From: Clostridia bacterium
Lineage (GTDB): Bacteria; Bacillota; Clostridia; RGIG6154
Reading direction: 5' to 3'
DNA length: 5,715 nucleotides
Assembly (NCBI GenBank): GCA_017622395.1
Contig: JAGARF010000049.1
Span: 1-5,715 of the forward strand
Below are positions 5,193 through 5,715 of the stretch, in pieces; the first letter of the stretch is position 1, and each line of letters begins with the position of its first letter. The notes beneath the pieces are model-generated. The model had not been told where the DNA came from, made no database searches, and saw nothing but the letters and a program-made list of their open reading frames with translations. Made by a program: the position numbers and the translations under genes.

Positions 5193-5715
5193 AATCATAA
5201 TCGAAATATTCAAGTATGCCTTCGTATATTGCTTCCGCAAAATCGTATTGCCTGTTTGCGAGTAATTCAGCATCCTGAGGATTGGTTATAAAAGCGAGCT
5301 CTATAAGAAGTGCAGGCATCGGAGTTCTTCTTAATACAAACAAGGTTCTGTTTTCTTTAACTCCATTATTTTTGGTTCCAAGTCTTTCTGTGATTTCTTC
5401 GATAATATCAGTAGCCAAATCGTATGCCACCGAGTTTTCTCTGTAAACAAAGATTTCTGTTCCGTTGAAATTTGGATTTTCTGCTGCATTGCAATGTATA
5501 CTAATGAAGTAATCTGCACCAAAATTAATTGCCTGATTAACTCTGTTTTGAAGACTTGTTGTGTTATTTGTTCCAAGTATCTCATCAGGTGTCTTTCTTG
5601 ATACCTCTGATATAAATCTAGGGTCGCTGTTTAGTAAATCGTTTAGGTATGTTCCAACATTATATGTTATGTCCTGTTCTACTAAACCGTTTCCTTCAGC
5701 ACCGCCATTGATACC
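5191..5715 (-). CDS. N-acetylmuramoyl-L-alanine amidase (Amidase_3), 5'-truncated by window edge
   Basis: The minus-strand frame is open from the window edge to the TAA at 5191-5193, giving 174 visible residues. The GTG at 5430 is internal. This is the catalytic domain of a zinc amidase that cuts the bond between N-acetylmuramic acid and L-alanine in peptidoglycan, acting outside the membrane. Counting from the first visible residue, GLVEQDITYNV supplies the Zn-binding glutamate (E13), SIHCNAA the Zn-binding histidine (H74), and PALLIELAFITNPQD the catalytic glutamate (E139). The first zinc histidine, in the usual HxGHGG-like motif, would lie just beyond the edge, since the visible start GINGGAEGNG is typical of what follows it. 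The protein ends soon after the catalytic core with no C-terminal LysM or SH3 domain. Any signal peptide or wall-binding domain would be N-terminal and outside the window. CwlD, LytC and AmiC types cannot be told apart here. Confidence 0.93.
   Translation of the reverse strand, partial: GINGGAEGNGLVEQDITYNVGTYLNDLLNSDPRFISEVSRKTPDEILGTNNTTSLQNRVNQAINFGADYFISIHCNAAENPNFNGTEIFVYRENSVAYDLATDIIEEITERLGTKNNGVKENRTLFVLRRTPMPALLIELAFITNPQDAELLANRQYDFAEAIYEGILEYFDYD

Noticed and set aside
5331..5585. 84-codon minus-strand frame overlapping the amidase.
   Set aside because: The overlapping frame encodes the amidase zinc and catalytic motifs, so this one is a frame-shifted shadow.

Overview
The window is AT-rich DNA with Gram-positive style signals: strong AGGAGG/GAAAGGA ribosome binding sites, GTG and TTG starts, extended -10 promoters, an intrinsic terminator and a glycine riboswitch. 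This points to a low-GC Firmicute, most likely an anaerobic Clostridia member, but genus cannot be read from the sequence. Nothing looks like a mobile element, phage, CRISPR array, tRNA or rRNA.

Layout. (1) 1-1532 holds three forward genes without a recognised function: the 3' part of a protein whose C-terminal module recurs in Clostridia proteins of unknown function (1-714), a small secreted protein (774-1031), and a single-pass membrane protein with a charged cytoplasmic domain (1101-1532). (2) 1538-3387 is a phosphate unit: four 11-bp-spaced TTtACA-like repeats (a candidate PhoP-binding Pho box), an extended -10, and a Na+/phosphate cotransporter fused to a PhoU-like domain. (3) 3390-5153 is a glycine unit: a good promoter, a glycine riboswitch with one canonical aptamer preceded by a remnant-like ('ghost') stem, a transcription terminator, and an alanine/glycine:cation symporter. 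(4) A hairpin at 5162-5187 serves as a bidirectional terminator between the symporter and a convergent, 5'-truncated cell-wall amidase (minus strand, 5191-5715).

How the parts work together. The two transporters are neighbours but appear to be separately controlled. The phosphate carrier probably responds to phosphate starvation through the Pho box. The symporter probably responds to glycine through the leader RNA. Complementary segments in the leader suggest an OFF switch: the 5' P1 strand can pair either with the aptamer's 3' P1 strand or with a second copy of it that runs into the terminator stem. No wholly new system is evident. The most useful observations are the Pho box, the singlet-plus-ghost riboswitch, its antiterminator, and the start-site corrections for both transporters.
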